This document shows positions 1 through 6,431 of a DNA stretch of 7,498 nucleotides, piece by piece. The DNA comes from Bacteroidales bacterium (GTDB lineage Bacteria; Bacteroidota; Bacteroidia; Bacteroidales; F082), in the NCBI GenBank assembly GCA_900771045.1, contig CAAGMM010000405.1, positions 1 to 7,498 on the forward strand. The letters are read 5' to 3'. The first letter of the stretch is position 1; every line of letters starts with the position of its first letter. The notes under the pieces were generated by a model that made no database searches, was not told the origin of the DNA, and worked only from the letters and a program-made list of their open reading frames with translations. Both the position numbers and the translations under genes were made by a program.

Positions 1-1291
1 AAAGATTCTGATAATCTTTGCCGTAGTTGTGATAAGACAAAGGCAGGCCGATATATCCGGTTGGTTTTACGGTGAGGCCGACTATTCCCGCCTTGCCGCC
101 GTTATCGCTTATCGAAAACTCACCGTAAAGTGCCGTGTGTTGGGTTATATGGTAAAAGTCCAGACCCTGCACGGTGAGTTTGTCGCCCCTGAAATACAGC
201 CTGTTGTAGATGGTCTCTTTCGGGTTTATCCTGCATCCGAAACCGCTGTGATGTACCGTATAGCCGATTTGAAATTTCGATGTCTTGAAGCTTATGTTAC
301 CGCCGAAAAGCCTGCATTTTACCGCATCTTTGGCGGCTATTTCATTCTCGGTCCTGTGCAGGCCCGTGTTTTGCAGCGAGCTGACTTCCAAGACTTCGCC
401 CGTCACGGTGTCTTCCATACTGACTGTGGCATCGCGTCTCCGATCAGAAAAAAACAACGTGAGTTCTAACTTTTTGTGTTTCAATGTGGCCGCAGCACCG
501 CGCAGATGCCCGCTCTCGTCGGCCGTCCTACTCGCCCTCACTTTGGCACTGCTCCTCATCAGACTGCTGCCCGTCGTCGTGAAGGCGAGACCGCTGCCTA
601 TCGTCAATCCCTGCCCGAAAGAGACCTTGTAGTCCCCTATCGCGAGCGCTTCGACAAATTTCAGGTTTTTGACCAACACGTGAAAAGACCAGAAATCGGT
701 CAGGCTTTGCTCACCGGCGTCTTTCTCAAACACGAATCCCGTCTGAAGAACGTCTTTGTAGTCGTAATTATATCTAAGTAGAAGTCTCTCGGCACTCCCG
801 ACGTGGCTCGGATACGCATTTTGCGGCTGTAAAGCCCTGTCAATCTGTGCCAAAACCTTGTGCTTCCCATATCTCAACAGGTTTTTCGGTGTCTTTTTCG
901 TGATAGTGTTGACTTCCTGTCCCTGCTCGAACTTGATTATCGGCAACAGAAACATGACGTCTTCTTCATACAGACCTTCTATCATAACGAGTTCTTCGAC
1001 AATCTTTATGTCTCCGTAACTTCTTCTGTACTCCTTGATCTTCTCGATTTGAAACGGGTCGAGAAACTTGTATTCTCCGAGTACGTCGATGTCGTCGCTG
1101 TTGATGTTTATCTTGTTTTCAGTCAACGAATAGTAAGTCTCTACGAGTTCGTTGTAGTCTGTCTCACCGTCGCTGTCTTCGGCCAGACTCTCTATCATAC
1201 GCAAAACGGCATCATCGGGAGTTTGCGCGAAAACGACAGCCGTGACAAAAATCAGACAAAGTAAAACCGCGATGTTTTTAACTGACTTCAT
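1..1291 (-). CDS. Helix-hairpin-helix outer-membrane beta-barrel-like protein (3' end beyond window)
   Basis: The minus frame is open from an ATG at 1291 to the left edge, giving 430 codons with no stop; the C-terminus lies outside. Residues 1-22 form a signal peptide (hydrophobic core, then VVFA before Gln). Residues about 58-118 resemble a ComEA-like helix-hairpin-helix: NININ-type opening, FLDPFQIEKIKEYR, a Gly turn, then EELVMIEGL. From about 170 the protein shows alternating beta-strand character with motifs I associate with a Bacteroidota family of such proteins: RYNYDYKD, EKDAGE, GDYKVSFGQGL (219-229) and GLHRTENE (310-317). By recollection the family is around 600-700 residues, so roughly a third is missing. 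It is probably exported to the outer membrane. The start overlaps the stop of the upstream gene (ATGA), implying co-transcription and coupled translation. Family assignment is good; function is unknown, and DNA binding is only suggested by the HhH. Confidence 0.88.
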   Translation of the reverse strand, partial: MKSVKNIAVLLCLIFVTAVVFAQTPDDAVLRMIESLAEDSDGETDYNELVETYYSLTENKININSDDIDVLGEYKFLDPFQIEKIKEYRRSYGDIKIVEELVMIEGLYEEDVMFLLPIIKFEQGQEVNTITKKTPKNLLRYGKHKVLAQIDRALQPQNAYPSHVGSAERLLLRYNYDYKDVLQTGFVFEKDAGEQSLTDFWSFHVLVKNLKFVEALAIGDYKVSFGQGLTIGSGLAFTTTGSSLMRSSAKVRASRTADESGHLRGAAATLKHKKLELTLFFSDRRRDATVSMEDTVTGEVLEVSSLQNTGLHRTENEIAAKDAVKCRLFGGNISFKTSKFQIGYTVHHSGFGCRINPKETIYNRLYFRGDKLTVQGLDFYHITQHTALYGEFSISDNGGKAGIVGLTVKPTGYIGLPLSYHNYGKDYQNL

Positions 1292-2124
1292 CTCGCCTCC
1301 TTGTGCTTTTTTACTTTAAAGATGAGGCCGCATTGCAACGTCGGGCCTAATTTCTGATGTATTTGGGAAGAAATATCCACAGTAAACCTTCCGACGGAAT
1401 ATCCGGCTCCGAAACAGAGCCTCCCGGGGTTGCTCACAAACCCCGCCCTGATGAAGAAATCCCCGAAAGCCCTGTATTCAACGCCCGCTTTGAGCCTTAA
1501 CCCCACATCCGTCTCGTTTTCAATCTCAGCGGACGTCACGACTTCGTCGCAGATGTCGTAACTTATTCCGAACCTCATTATTATCGGGATTTTCGACTTC
1601 GTGAGCGTCTTCGTTTTTGAGGCCGTCGGGTTGAAAATATATACTCCGAGGTGAATTTTCTCGCTAAGGTCGGATTGCGCCCCGATGCCGACAGTCGCAG
1701 CCGATAACCTGTCGTAACCATCTGAAAAACAGAATAAAAGATAATCGAGAGATAGCCCGATCCTCAAATAAGGCCCGAAGGCCCGCGCATAGGCGACGGT
1801 GAACCTGTTTTCATTGTATTTGTCGTAACCGTATTGCTGAACAGAGACACCGAATGTACCTATATTTAAAGGGATGCTCAGATTGGCGTTTTTCAGGGCG
1901 GTCTCTTTGAGCAGAAAACGGTTCTCATAATAAGCCCCGATGCTCCAGTCACGCAAAGAGGCCATCCCGGCCGGATTGTTCAAAACAGACCATTGGTCAC
2001 CGTATGCCACGCCGACGTTACCAAGGGCCAACGCACGCGCCCCGACAACGCCGCCTACTCCGTACGCACCTGCGTCTGCCGCACACGACAAAATAATGAC
2101 GACAATAAAAATAAATCTTTTCAT
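1288..2124 (-). CDS. PorV/PorQ-like outer-membrane beta-barrel protein
   Basis: This is a 278-residue protein. I chose the ATG at 2124, giving MKRFIFIVVIILSC; the upstream in-frame ATG at 2178 would add 18 residues and lies beyond the promoter. Residues 1-20 are a signal peptide with likely cleavage after ADAGA. The N-terminus of the mature protein carries the family hallmark GARALALGNVGVAYGDQWSVLNNPAGMASL (residues 28-57), written here in short: an ALALG segment followed by an NNPAG motif. The rest alternates polar and hydrophobic residues with Tyr/Phe/Gly, as expected for a FadL/PorV-type barrel. In Bacteroidota such proteins act in or near the type IX secretion system, but many paralogues have no known role and I see no type IX component here. 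It is the first gene of an operon with the HhH protein, overlapping it by 4 bp. The LSC at 12-14 weakly resembles a lipobox, but a barrel with ordinary signal peptidase I cleavage fits better. Confidence 0.88.
   Translation of the reverse strand: MKRFIFIVVIILSCAADAGAYGVGGVVGARALALGNVGVAYGDQWSVLNNPAGMASLRDWSIGAYYENRFLLKETALKNANLSIPLNIGTFGVSVQQYGYDKYNENRFTVAYARAFGPYLRIGLSLDYLLFCFSDGYDRLSAATVGIGAQSDLSEKIHLGVYIFNPTASKTKTLTKSKIPIIMRFGISYDICDEVVTSAEIENETDVGLRLKAGVEYRAFGDFFIRAGFVSNPGRLCFGAGYSVGRFTVDISSQIHQKLGPTLQCGLIFKVKKHKEAR
1296..1302 (-). promoter_or_regulatory. Shine-Dalgarno-like AAGGAGG before the coupled HhH gene
   Basis: On the minus strand AAGGAGG lies 4 nt before the ATG at 1291, inside the last codons (Lys-Glu-Ala-Arg) of the upstream gene. 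It is a near-perfect Shine-Dalgarno match, although spacing is short. Bacteroidota genes generally make little use of Shine-Dalgarno sites, so at a 4-bp overlap it may help reinitiation. It could also be a by-product of the coding sequence. Confidence 0.45.
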
Positions 2125-2147
2125 CGGTTTCTTGGTTTTTGGTTCTG

Positions 2148-2178
2148 CAAATTTACTGCAAAAAATAATATATGTCAA
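2148..2178 (-). promoter_or_regulatory. Bacteroidota-type promoter for the PorV/PorQ-like operon
   Basis: On the minus strand TAAATTTG (2155-2148) matches the -7 consensus TAnnTTTG and ends 23 nt before the ATG at 2124. A TTG within CTTGAC (2178-2176) lies 20 nt upstream, a good fit to the -33 element. This is the best two-part promoter in the window. Confidence 0.75.
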
Positions 2179-2187
2179 GTTTTTTTT

Positions 2188-2195
2188 TATCTTTG
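2188..2195 (+). promoter_or_regulatory. -7 promoter element (TATCTTTG) for the DUF456 gene
   Basis: TATCTTTG matches TAnnTTTG and is followed by C, as are the other four elements here. It ends only 10 nt before the ATG at 2206, so the transcript would have a leader of just a few bases. No clear TTTG is seen about 20 nt upstream. It lies back to back with the divergent promoter at 2148-2178, so the two upstream regions overlap. Confidence 0.65.
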
Positions 2196-2205
2196 CAGAA
2201 AAAAT

Positions 2206-2727
2206 ATGGACATTTTTCTTGCAATATTGGCTATCTTATTGATTATCATCGGCTTTATCGGCGATGTTCTGCCTGTGATTCCCGGAACGATAGTCACTTA
2301 TGCGGCTCTCATCGTACTTCATTGCACAAAAGCGATTCAGTATTCGGCGGCGACTTTGATTGTCACGGGCGTTTTATGCGTCGTCGTCACGGTGATGGAC
2401 TACATCGTCCCGGCCTGGGGAACGAAAAAGTTCGGAGGAACGAAGTCGGGTGTGCGTGGAAGCACTATCGGACTGATTGTCAGTGTCGTAGTGCTGCCGA
2501 TTTTGGGTATAACCATAGGGCCGTTCGGACTCGTCGGACTTCTCGCCGGGCCTTTCGTGGGTGCATATTGCGGCGAAAAACTCGCCGGCGTCGATGACGA
2601 CAAAGCCCTGCGTTCGGCCTTCGGCTCGTTCATAGGCTTCCTCGCCGGCACATTCATGAAACTCGCCTATACATTCGTGATAGCATTTATGATCGTGCGC
2701 GACTTGATTATCGCACTCGTCCGATAA
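2206..2727 (+). CDS. DUF456 family integral membrane protein
   Basis: The product has 173 residues and is strongly hydrophobic. The frame is open upstream to 1993, but that part is antisense to the neighbouring gene and lies before the promoter; the ATG at 2206 yields a protein of the usual family length. Membrane segments fall near residues 3-19, 25-42, 48-65, 86-121 (two Gly-rich, probably hairpin segments) and 139-170. The DUF456 signatures are GDVLPVIPGTIV (19-30), DYIVPAWGTKKFGGTKSG (65-82) and the Gly-rich GLLAGPFVGAYCGE (111-124) followed by acidic residues. It sits in the inner membrane. No biochemical function is established for the family that I know of. It appears monocistronic, divergent from the barrel operon and convergent with the NlpC/P60 gene. 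Confidence 0.93.
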   Translation: MDIFLAILAILLIIIGFIGDVLPVIPGTIVTYAALIVLHCTKAIQYSAATLIVTGVLCVVVTVMDYIVPAWGTKKFGGTKSGVRGSTIGLIVSVVVLPILGITIGPFGLVGLLAGPFVGAYCGEKLAGVDDDKALRSAFGSFIGFLAGTFMKLAYTFVIAFMIVRDLIIALVR

Positions 2728-2747
2728 TTCCGCATCTTAACCAGCCC

Positions 2748-2779
2748 TTCTAACTTCTAACTTCTAACTTCTAACTTCT
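2748..2779. repeat. Tandem heptamer TTCTAAC, four full copies plus a partial
   Basis: Four perfect copies of TTCTAAC run from 2748 to 2775, followed by TTCT. They fill most of the 56-bp gap between two convergent stop codons (2727 and 2784). Read on the minus strand the unit is GTTAGAA, equivalent to the GAAGTTA heptamer found at 6320-6340. No hairpin terminator is visible in this gap, so the repeat is the only structure in it. Confidence 0.95.
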
Positions 2780-2783
2780 TCCA

Positions 2784-3521
2784 TCAAAACATCCTTTTTA
2801 TGACCGCCAACTGATGCGTGTGGCGCTTCATTTCCCTGTTGAAGATGCCCGTCTGGTCAACGGCGTCAATCCGGACGCACCCGGACGAGTGTATTATGGC
2901 GCTTTTTGAGAGCATTATCCCCACATGGACTATCTTGCCCTCGGCATTCTTGAAAAAGGCGGCGTCTCCGGCTTTGACATCGTCGAGAAAATAAACGATT
3001 TCACCTTTAGACGCCTGCTGTGACGCGTCGCGGGGAAGCGACAACCCAGCCACCCGCGCGCATACTTGCACGAAACCGGAACAGTCGATCCCGAAAACCG
3101 TTTTCCCACCCCATCTGTAAGGCACGCCGAGCAATGATTCCGCGGCTTTGACGAACAATCCGGCATCAGGTTCGCACTTTAATATACTGTCGGGCGTCTT
3201 CTGTGGGACGAGACTGCCCATTGACAAGATTTTCCCATCGAAATTTGTCGTCGGAGACGCGACGACATACCTCTTTTCATCAAGCCCGGCAACGAAATCA
3301 TTGTGCTGCAGCTTCCTTATCCAGCCTTCGTAATCATCACAAAAAGTCCTGATTTTCAGCCATTCGCCATTATCATCAACGATTCTATAAGTCTCCCCGT
3401 AGAGAAGTTCCGATACCAATTCACTCTCGTGCGAAGGAATACTCCTCATCGGAACCGCTGATAATGAACATATTCCGAGCATGCTTTCCATTTCTGCCTT
3501 ATTTTTGAATAAAAAATTCAT
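2784..3521 (-). CDS. C40 (NlpC/P60) peptidase with SH3-like N-terminus, YkfC/dipeptidyl-peptidase VI type
   Basis: This is a 245-residue protein. Residues about 17-75 look like a bacterial SH3 domain (AVPMRSIPSHESELVSELL, GEWLKIRT, YEGWI), and about 80-115 may be a second, degenerate one. The NlpC/P60 domain spans about 122-245, with the catalytic Cys147 in GIDCSGF, His199 in IVHVGIML and His211 in IIHSSG as the third residue; spacing is typical of the family. PYRWGGK (134-140) is also characteristic. Such enzymes cut the gamma-D-Glu to diamino-acid bond in cell-wall peptides, often during recycling. I see no signal peptide or convincing lipobox, so a cytosolic role is likely. Start choice is uncertain: ATGs at 3491 (M11) and 3482 (M14, giving MLGICSLSAVPMR) fit the usual family N-terminus, and the ATG at 3521 leaves almost no leader after the promoter element. 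All catalytic residues are present. Confidence 0.92.
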   Translation of the reverse strand: MNFLFKNKAEMESMLGICSLSAVPMRSIPSHESELVSELLYGETYRIVDDNGEWLKIRTFCDDYEGWIRKLQHNDFVAGLDEKRYVVASPTTNFDGKILSMGSLVPQKTPDSILKCEPDAGLFVKAAESLLGVPYRWGGKTVFGIDCSGFVQVCARVAGLSLPRDASQQASKGEIVYFLDDVKAGDAAFFKNAEGKIVHVGIMLSKSAIIHSSGCVRIDAVDQTGIFNREMKRHTHQLAVIKRMF

Positions 3522-3531
3522 CTGAAAAACG

Positions 3532-3539
3532 CAAAATTA
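3532..3539 (-). promoter_or_regulatory. -7 promoter element (TAATTTTG) for the C40 peptidase gene
   Basis: The minus strand reads TAATTTTG followed by CG, matching TAnnTTTG. It ends 10 nt before the ATG at 3521, or 40 and 49 nt before the alternative starts at 3491 and 3482. No convincing -33 TTTG lies upstream; the region is A/T-rich. Confidence 0.6.
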
Positions 3540-3572
3540 CAAAAAAAACGTCGAAAAATACGAATATTTTCA

Positions 3573-3580
3573 TAAATTTG
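3573..3580 (+). promoter_or_regulatory. -7 promoter element (TAAATTTG) for the PgpH-type gene
   Basis: TAAATTTG followed by CA matches TAnnTTTG and ends 22 nt before the ATG at 3603. It is divergent from the element at 3532-3539, with 33 bp of A/T-rich DNA between them. No clear -33 element is visible. Confidence 0.65.
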
Positions 3581-3602
3581 CATCAAGGAACTTACTTTAG
3601 TT

Positions 3603-5663
3603 ATGAATAGCATAAATAAGTTTTTCAGTCTGATAAGGCATTCTTACGGGGCGATATTCAAGGCTTTGTTGTTTTTGGCCTTTATACTCCTTGTCGTGTG
3701 GCAGATGCCCCGCACGATGATGTTTAAGTATGAATATCAACATTTTGCATCATGGAAGCACGCCACATTGTATGCTCCTTTCGATTTCGCCGTCTATAAA
3801 GACGAAGGTAAGTTGAAGGCTGAACGCGATGAGGCTTTGCGCGGTGTTTATCCCATCTTCGTAATGGACGAGTCGCTGACAAAAGACGGACGAGACGCCT
3901 TGATGGACGAGATAAAGACTTATTTCAAATCGAACGAGACGGACGGCGTCACATACGGCAAAATGGCTCTGAAAATTTACGACACGATAGAGAGAATCGG
4001 CGTGATGTCGCATCATCCCATTCTCGATGCGATGAAAAAAGACGACAAAATCGTGCTTTTAGTTAACCGCGTCGCCAATAACATCTGCCTCGGAGACGTA
4101 CTTAACCTGCAAAAGGCCTCCGATATTGTCGCCGATAAGGTCGCCGATATTAACAACACGGCCGTGTCTGCAACCCTTAACAGAATAATAATCAATTCAT
4201 TACGCCAAAACGTTTTTTATTCCGACGAGTTGACGAAACAGTCGAGGGACAAAGCCCTTTCGGAACTCTCACAAACTTACGGAATGATTCAGAAAAACGA
4301 ACTCATCATATCGGAAAATGAAATAGTCGATGACGAAAAGTTTTTGATACTCAATTCGTTACAGCGAGAATACAATATTCATGCGTCGAGCCTGTTCAGC
4401 AAAAACTACCTGCTTTTCGGACAGTTCGTGATGGTGGCTGTCATCGTCATTATGCTGTTCCTGATGTTCAAAACCGTCATGCCGTCGTTATATGCCGAAA
4501 CGAAATCCGTGTTTTTGGTGCTGCTGCTTATGGCGATATTAGTGATTTCGTACTTCATCGCATTGAAACTCAATCCGGAATATATTCCATACGTAATCCC
4601 GGCCGTAATACTGCCAATGCTGCTGATGACTTTTTTCGATGTGCGTATAACATTGACTGTCAATATATTAACACTTATTCTGATAAGTTTCGCGATACCA
4701 AACCCATTCCGCTTTTTCTTTACCCAGTTCTTCGTTATGATGGTGCCGATTTTCATCCTGAACAAATATCGTAACCGTTACGCCTATATGCTGACTTCTG
4801 CGGCGGTGTTCGTCACGTACTTTGTACTTTATTCCGGTTCGGTGCTCGTTTATGACGGCGGCCTCGATATGCTCAGTTTCAGAATCGTCGGCGCGTTTTT
4901 CCTGAATGCTCTTCTCTCGCTGATGGCACTGCCTCTGATATTCCTGATAGAGCGGCTTTTCGGCTACGTCACCAATATGACGCTTCTCGAACTGAGCAAC
5001 ACGAACACTCCTCTTCTGCGCCGACTCGCCACGGAGGCCCCGGGGACTTTTCAGCACGCAATGCTCGTCGCGGATATTTGCGAGGAACTTATCCGCGCTG
5101 TCGGAGGTAATGCGCTTCTCGGACGGACAGGAGCCCTGTATCACGATGTCGGTAAATTGAAATCACCGCAGTTCTTCGTTGAAAATCAAAACAGTAAGTT
5201 TAATCCACACGACGAATATTCTTATTCCGAAAGTGCGCAGATTATCATCGGACACGTACTCGCCGGCATAGAGTTGTGCCACAAACACAATATCCCGGAG
5301 GAAATCATCGACTTCGTGAGGACGCACCACGGAACGCGCTACACATATTACTTTTATAGTAAGGAAAAGGAAATAAACCCATATCTCGACGAGTCTGATT
5401 TCAGGTATCACGGACCTAACCCGTTTTCAAAGGAAACGGCGATCCTGATGATGGCCGATTCTGTCGAAGCCGCCGCGCGAAGCATGAAAAACAAGGACGA
5501 AGCCTCTCTCGACGCACTCGTCGAAAACATCGTCAACGGACAGGCCGACAGCGGACAGTTCCTCAATACCGACCTTACTCAACGCGACATCGTCACCATA
5601 AAGAAAGTGCTGAAAAAGAAGCTGATGAGCATCTATCACGTCAGAATCGAATATCCGGAATAA
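3603..5663 (+). CDS. pgpH: PgpH-type 7TM-HD cyclic-di-AMP phosphodiesterase
   Basis: The full-length product has 686 residues. One membrane anchor (about 16-35) is followed by an extracytoplasmic 7TMR-HDED-type domain (about 40-265), then a cluster of seven membrane segments (about 268-450) and a cytoplasmic HD domain (about 470-686). Candidate metal ligands are His485 (TFQH), His514-Asp515 (HDVGK), His551 (IIGH), His575-His576 (RTHHGT) and Asp619 (MMADSVEA). Family members such as Listeria PgpH hydrolyse c-di-AMP to pApA; the external domain is thought to sense a signal. In Bacteroidota these are usually annotated only as HDIG-domain proteins, so substrate here is inferred from architecture. 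The motif reads HDVG rather than HDIG, a conservative change. It is monocistronic, divergent from the peptidase gene, and its last 23 bp overlap the convergent WbqC gene. Confidence 0.93.
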   Translation: MNSINKFFSLIRHSYGAIFKALLFLAFILLVVWQMPRTMMFKYEYQHFASWKHATLYAPFDFAVYKDEGKLKAERDEALRGVYPIFVMDESLTKDGRDALMDEIKTYFKSNETDGVTYGKMALKIYDTIERIGVMSHHPILDAMKKDDKIVLLVNRVANNICLGDVLNLQKASDIVADKVADINNTAVSATLNRIIINSLRQNVFYSDELTKQSRDKALSELSQTYGMIQKNELIISENEIVDDEKFLILNSLQREYNIHASSLFSKNYLLFGQFVMVAVIVIMLFLMFKTVMPSLYAETKSVFLVLLLMAILVISYFIALKLNPEYIPYVIPAVILPMLLMTFFDVRITLTVNILTLILISFAIPNPFRFFFTQFFVMMVPIFILNKYRNRYAYMLTSAAVFVTYFVLYSGSVLVYDGGLDMLSFRIVGAFFLNALLSLMALPLIFLIERLFGYVTNMTLLELSNTNTPLLRRLATEAPGTFQHAMLVADICEELIRAVGGNALLGRTGALYHDVGKLKSPQFFVENQNSKFNPHDEYSYSESAQIIIGHVLAGIELCHKHNIPEEIIDFVRTHHGTRYTYYFYSKEKEINPYLDESDFRYHGPNPFSKETAILMMADSVEAAARSMKNKDEASLDALVENIVNGQADSGQFLNTDLTQRDIVTIKKVLKKKLMSIYHVRIEYPE

Positions 5664-6264
5664 TGCCTTCAAGATATGGCAAGGCTTCCGGACCTTCGTT
5701 GAAAATCAAGTCTAAAACGCTTAAATTCGGCACGAACCCGTGACGGTCGGAAAAAACCTGATAATACTCCGGAAAAACCGTGTCACCGGTGTTTTTGTCG
5801 TCTGACAACAAAACCCTAAGGTCGCCGCCACCCTCTATCGGCGTGAAATTTCCAGCGTGACAAAATCCAACGGCTTTCTTCAAAATTTTCAGAACGGCTT
5901 TCAAACAAGCATCGTTTAAATCGATAAGTGTTTGATATTCAGTTGAAAAAATCTTTTCTATATATGGAAAACAATGCTCAAAATAAGGTGATTTGCGGTA
6001 AGCCGACTCAATACATCTCCGGTGAATCTGCTGCCAGGGCTCATTGTAGCATATCCTGATGTCGCGCGTCAGAGTGTGATTCCCGTTGATTTTTACAACA
6101 GGTACGCTCAAAGTCTGTAAACCATTGGCAGTCAACACTGTACACCTCGTGCGGCACGACTGCTTCCGGAATGTCTCGAATATCTCTATCTCCGCCTTTT
6201 TTTTGATAAAGAGCGACATATAGAAAATACTTGGAAAATACGCCGTTGGAAAAATGTCAATCAT
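5641..6264 (-). CDS. WbqC family protein
   Basis: A complete 207-residue protein. Motifs I associate with the WbqC family (PF08889) are present throughout: the opening with YFPSIFY (9-15), FETFRKQSCRTRC (29-41), ANGLQTLSVPV (46-56), PWQQIHRRCIESAYRKSPYF (76-95), and near the end FPEYYQVF (164-171) and the NLSVLDLIFNEGP segment (180-192). WbqC genes were first noted in O-antigen/polysaccharide loci, but the biochemical role is unsettled; there are no signal peptide or membrane segments, so the protein is probably cytoplasmic. No glycosyltransferase lies nearby, so this copy is outside an obvious glycan cluster. The ATG at 6264 is the first in-frame start after the promoter element. The 3' end overlaps the convergent phosphodiesterase gene by 23 bp, so both stops lie inside the other gene's sequence. 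Confidence 0.92.
   Translation of the reverse strand: MIDIFPTAYFPSIFYMSLFIKKKAEIEIFETFRKQSCRTRCTVLTANGLQTLSVPVVKINGNHTLTRDIRICYNEPWQQIHRRCIESAYRKSPYFEHCFPYIEKIFSTEYQTLIDLNDACLKAVLKILKKAVGFCHAGNFTPIEGGGDLRVLLSDDKNTGDTVFPEYYQVFSDRHGFVPNLSVLDLIFNEGPEALPYLEGIIPDIRF
5654..5692. other. Imperfect hairpin at the convergent pgpH/wbqC overlap
   Basis: TCCGGAA (5654-5660) pairs with TTCCGGA (5686-5692), and GCCTT (5665-5669) pairs with AAGGC (5681-5685), leaving a 4-nt bulge (5661-5664) and an 11-nt loop. It spans the stop codon of the plus gene and the last codons of the minus gene. Neither strand has a T-run after it, so it is not a classic intrinsic terminator; a role in ending or protecting both transcripts is only a possibility. 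Confidence 0.4.
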
Positions 6265-6304
6265 AAGATTTTCTTGATGGGTTCTGTAAATCCGTTTCCG
6301 ACCG

Positions 6305-6312
6305 CAAAGTTA
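6305..6312 (-). promoter_or_regulatory. -7 promoter element (TAACTTTG) for the WbqC gene
   Basis: The minus strand reads TAACTTTG followed by CGG, matching TAnnTTTG, and ends 40 nt before the ATG at 6264. The -33 position, about 20 nt further upstream, falls inside the heptamer repeats at 6320-6340, where no TTTG is seen. Confidence 0.65.
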
Positions 6313-6319
6313 CAAAAAA

Positions 6320-6340
6320 GAAGTTAGAAGATAGAAGAGC
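6320..6340 (+). repeat. GAAG-type heptamers (3 units)
   Basis: The units are GAAGTTA, GAAGATA and GAAGAGC. The first is the reverse complement (with register shift) of the TTCTAAC unit at 2748-2779. They lie just upstream of the WbqC -7 element. Confidence 0.8.
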
Positions 6341-6361
6341 TTACGATATTTACGTGATGTT
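6341..6361 (+). repeat. 21-bp spacer, copy 1 of a direct repeat
   Basis: It begins TTACGATATT and ends GTGATGTT. The second copy at 6411-6431 differs only at one base (A6352 versus C6422); the match extends one base further, to G6362/G6432. The copies are 70 bp apart, which is ten heptamers. Confidence 0.9.
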
Positions 6362-6410
6362 GAGCTTTGAGCAGTGAGCCGTGAGCTTTGAGCTGTGAGC
6401 AATGGGCTGA
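6362..6410 (+). repeat. GAGC-type heptamers (7 units)
   Basis: Successive units are GAGCTTT, GAGCAGT, GAGCCGT, GAGCTTT, GAGCTGT, GAGCAAT and a degenerate GGGCTGA. The GAGC core and usually a final T are kept, while positions 5-6 vary, unlike the near-perfect array next to it. Confidence 0.88.
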
Positions 6411-6431
6411 TTACGATATTTCCGTGATGTT
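6411..6431 (+). repeat. 21-bp spacer, copy 2 of a direct repeat
   Basis: This is the copy of 6341-6361 with C in place of A at its twelfth base. It separates the GAGC-type from the GTTTAAG-type heptamers and keeps the 7-nt register. Confidence 0.9.

Noticed and set aside
29..469. Open plus-strand frame of 146 codons, with others at 285-632, 476-781 and 860-1264
   Set aside because: All lie antisense to the continuous 430-codon minus frame with signal peptide and family motifs; their translations show no recognisable domain.
2082..2093. Lipobox (ILSC) in the PorV/PorQ-like protein
   Set aside because: The Cys lies late in the signal peptide with an Ala-X-Ala-type cleavage site soon after, and barrel proteins of this family are not usually lipidated at the N-terminus.
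1993..2205. Upstream extension of the DUF456 frame to an ATG at 1993
   Set aside because: The extension is antisense to the barrel gene, lacks hydrophobic family character and lies upstream of the TATCTTTG promoter element.
4668..5144. 158-codon minus-strand frame inside the phosphodiesterase gene
   Set aside because: It is antisense to the membrane/HD coding region, very rich in charged residues and without a recognisable domain or promoter.
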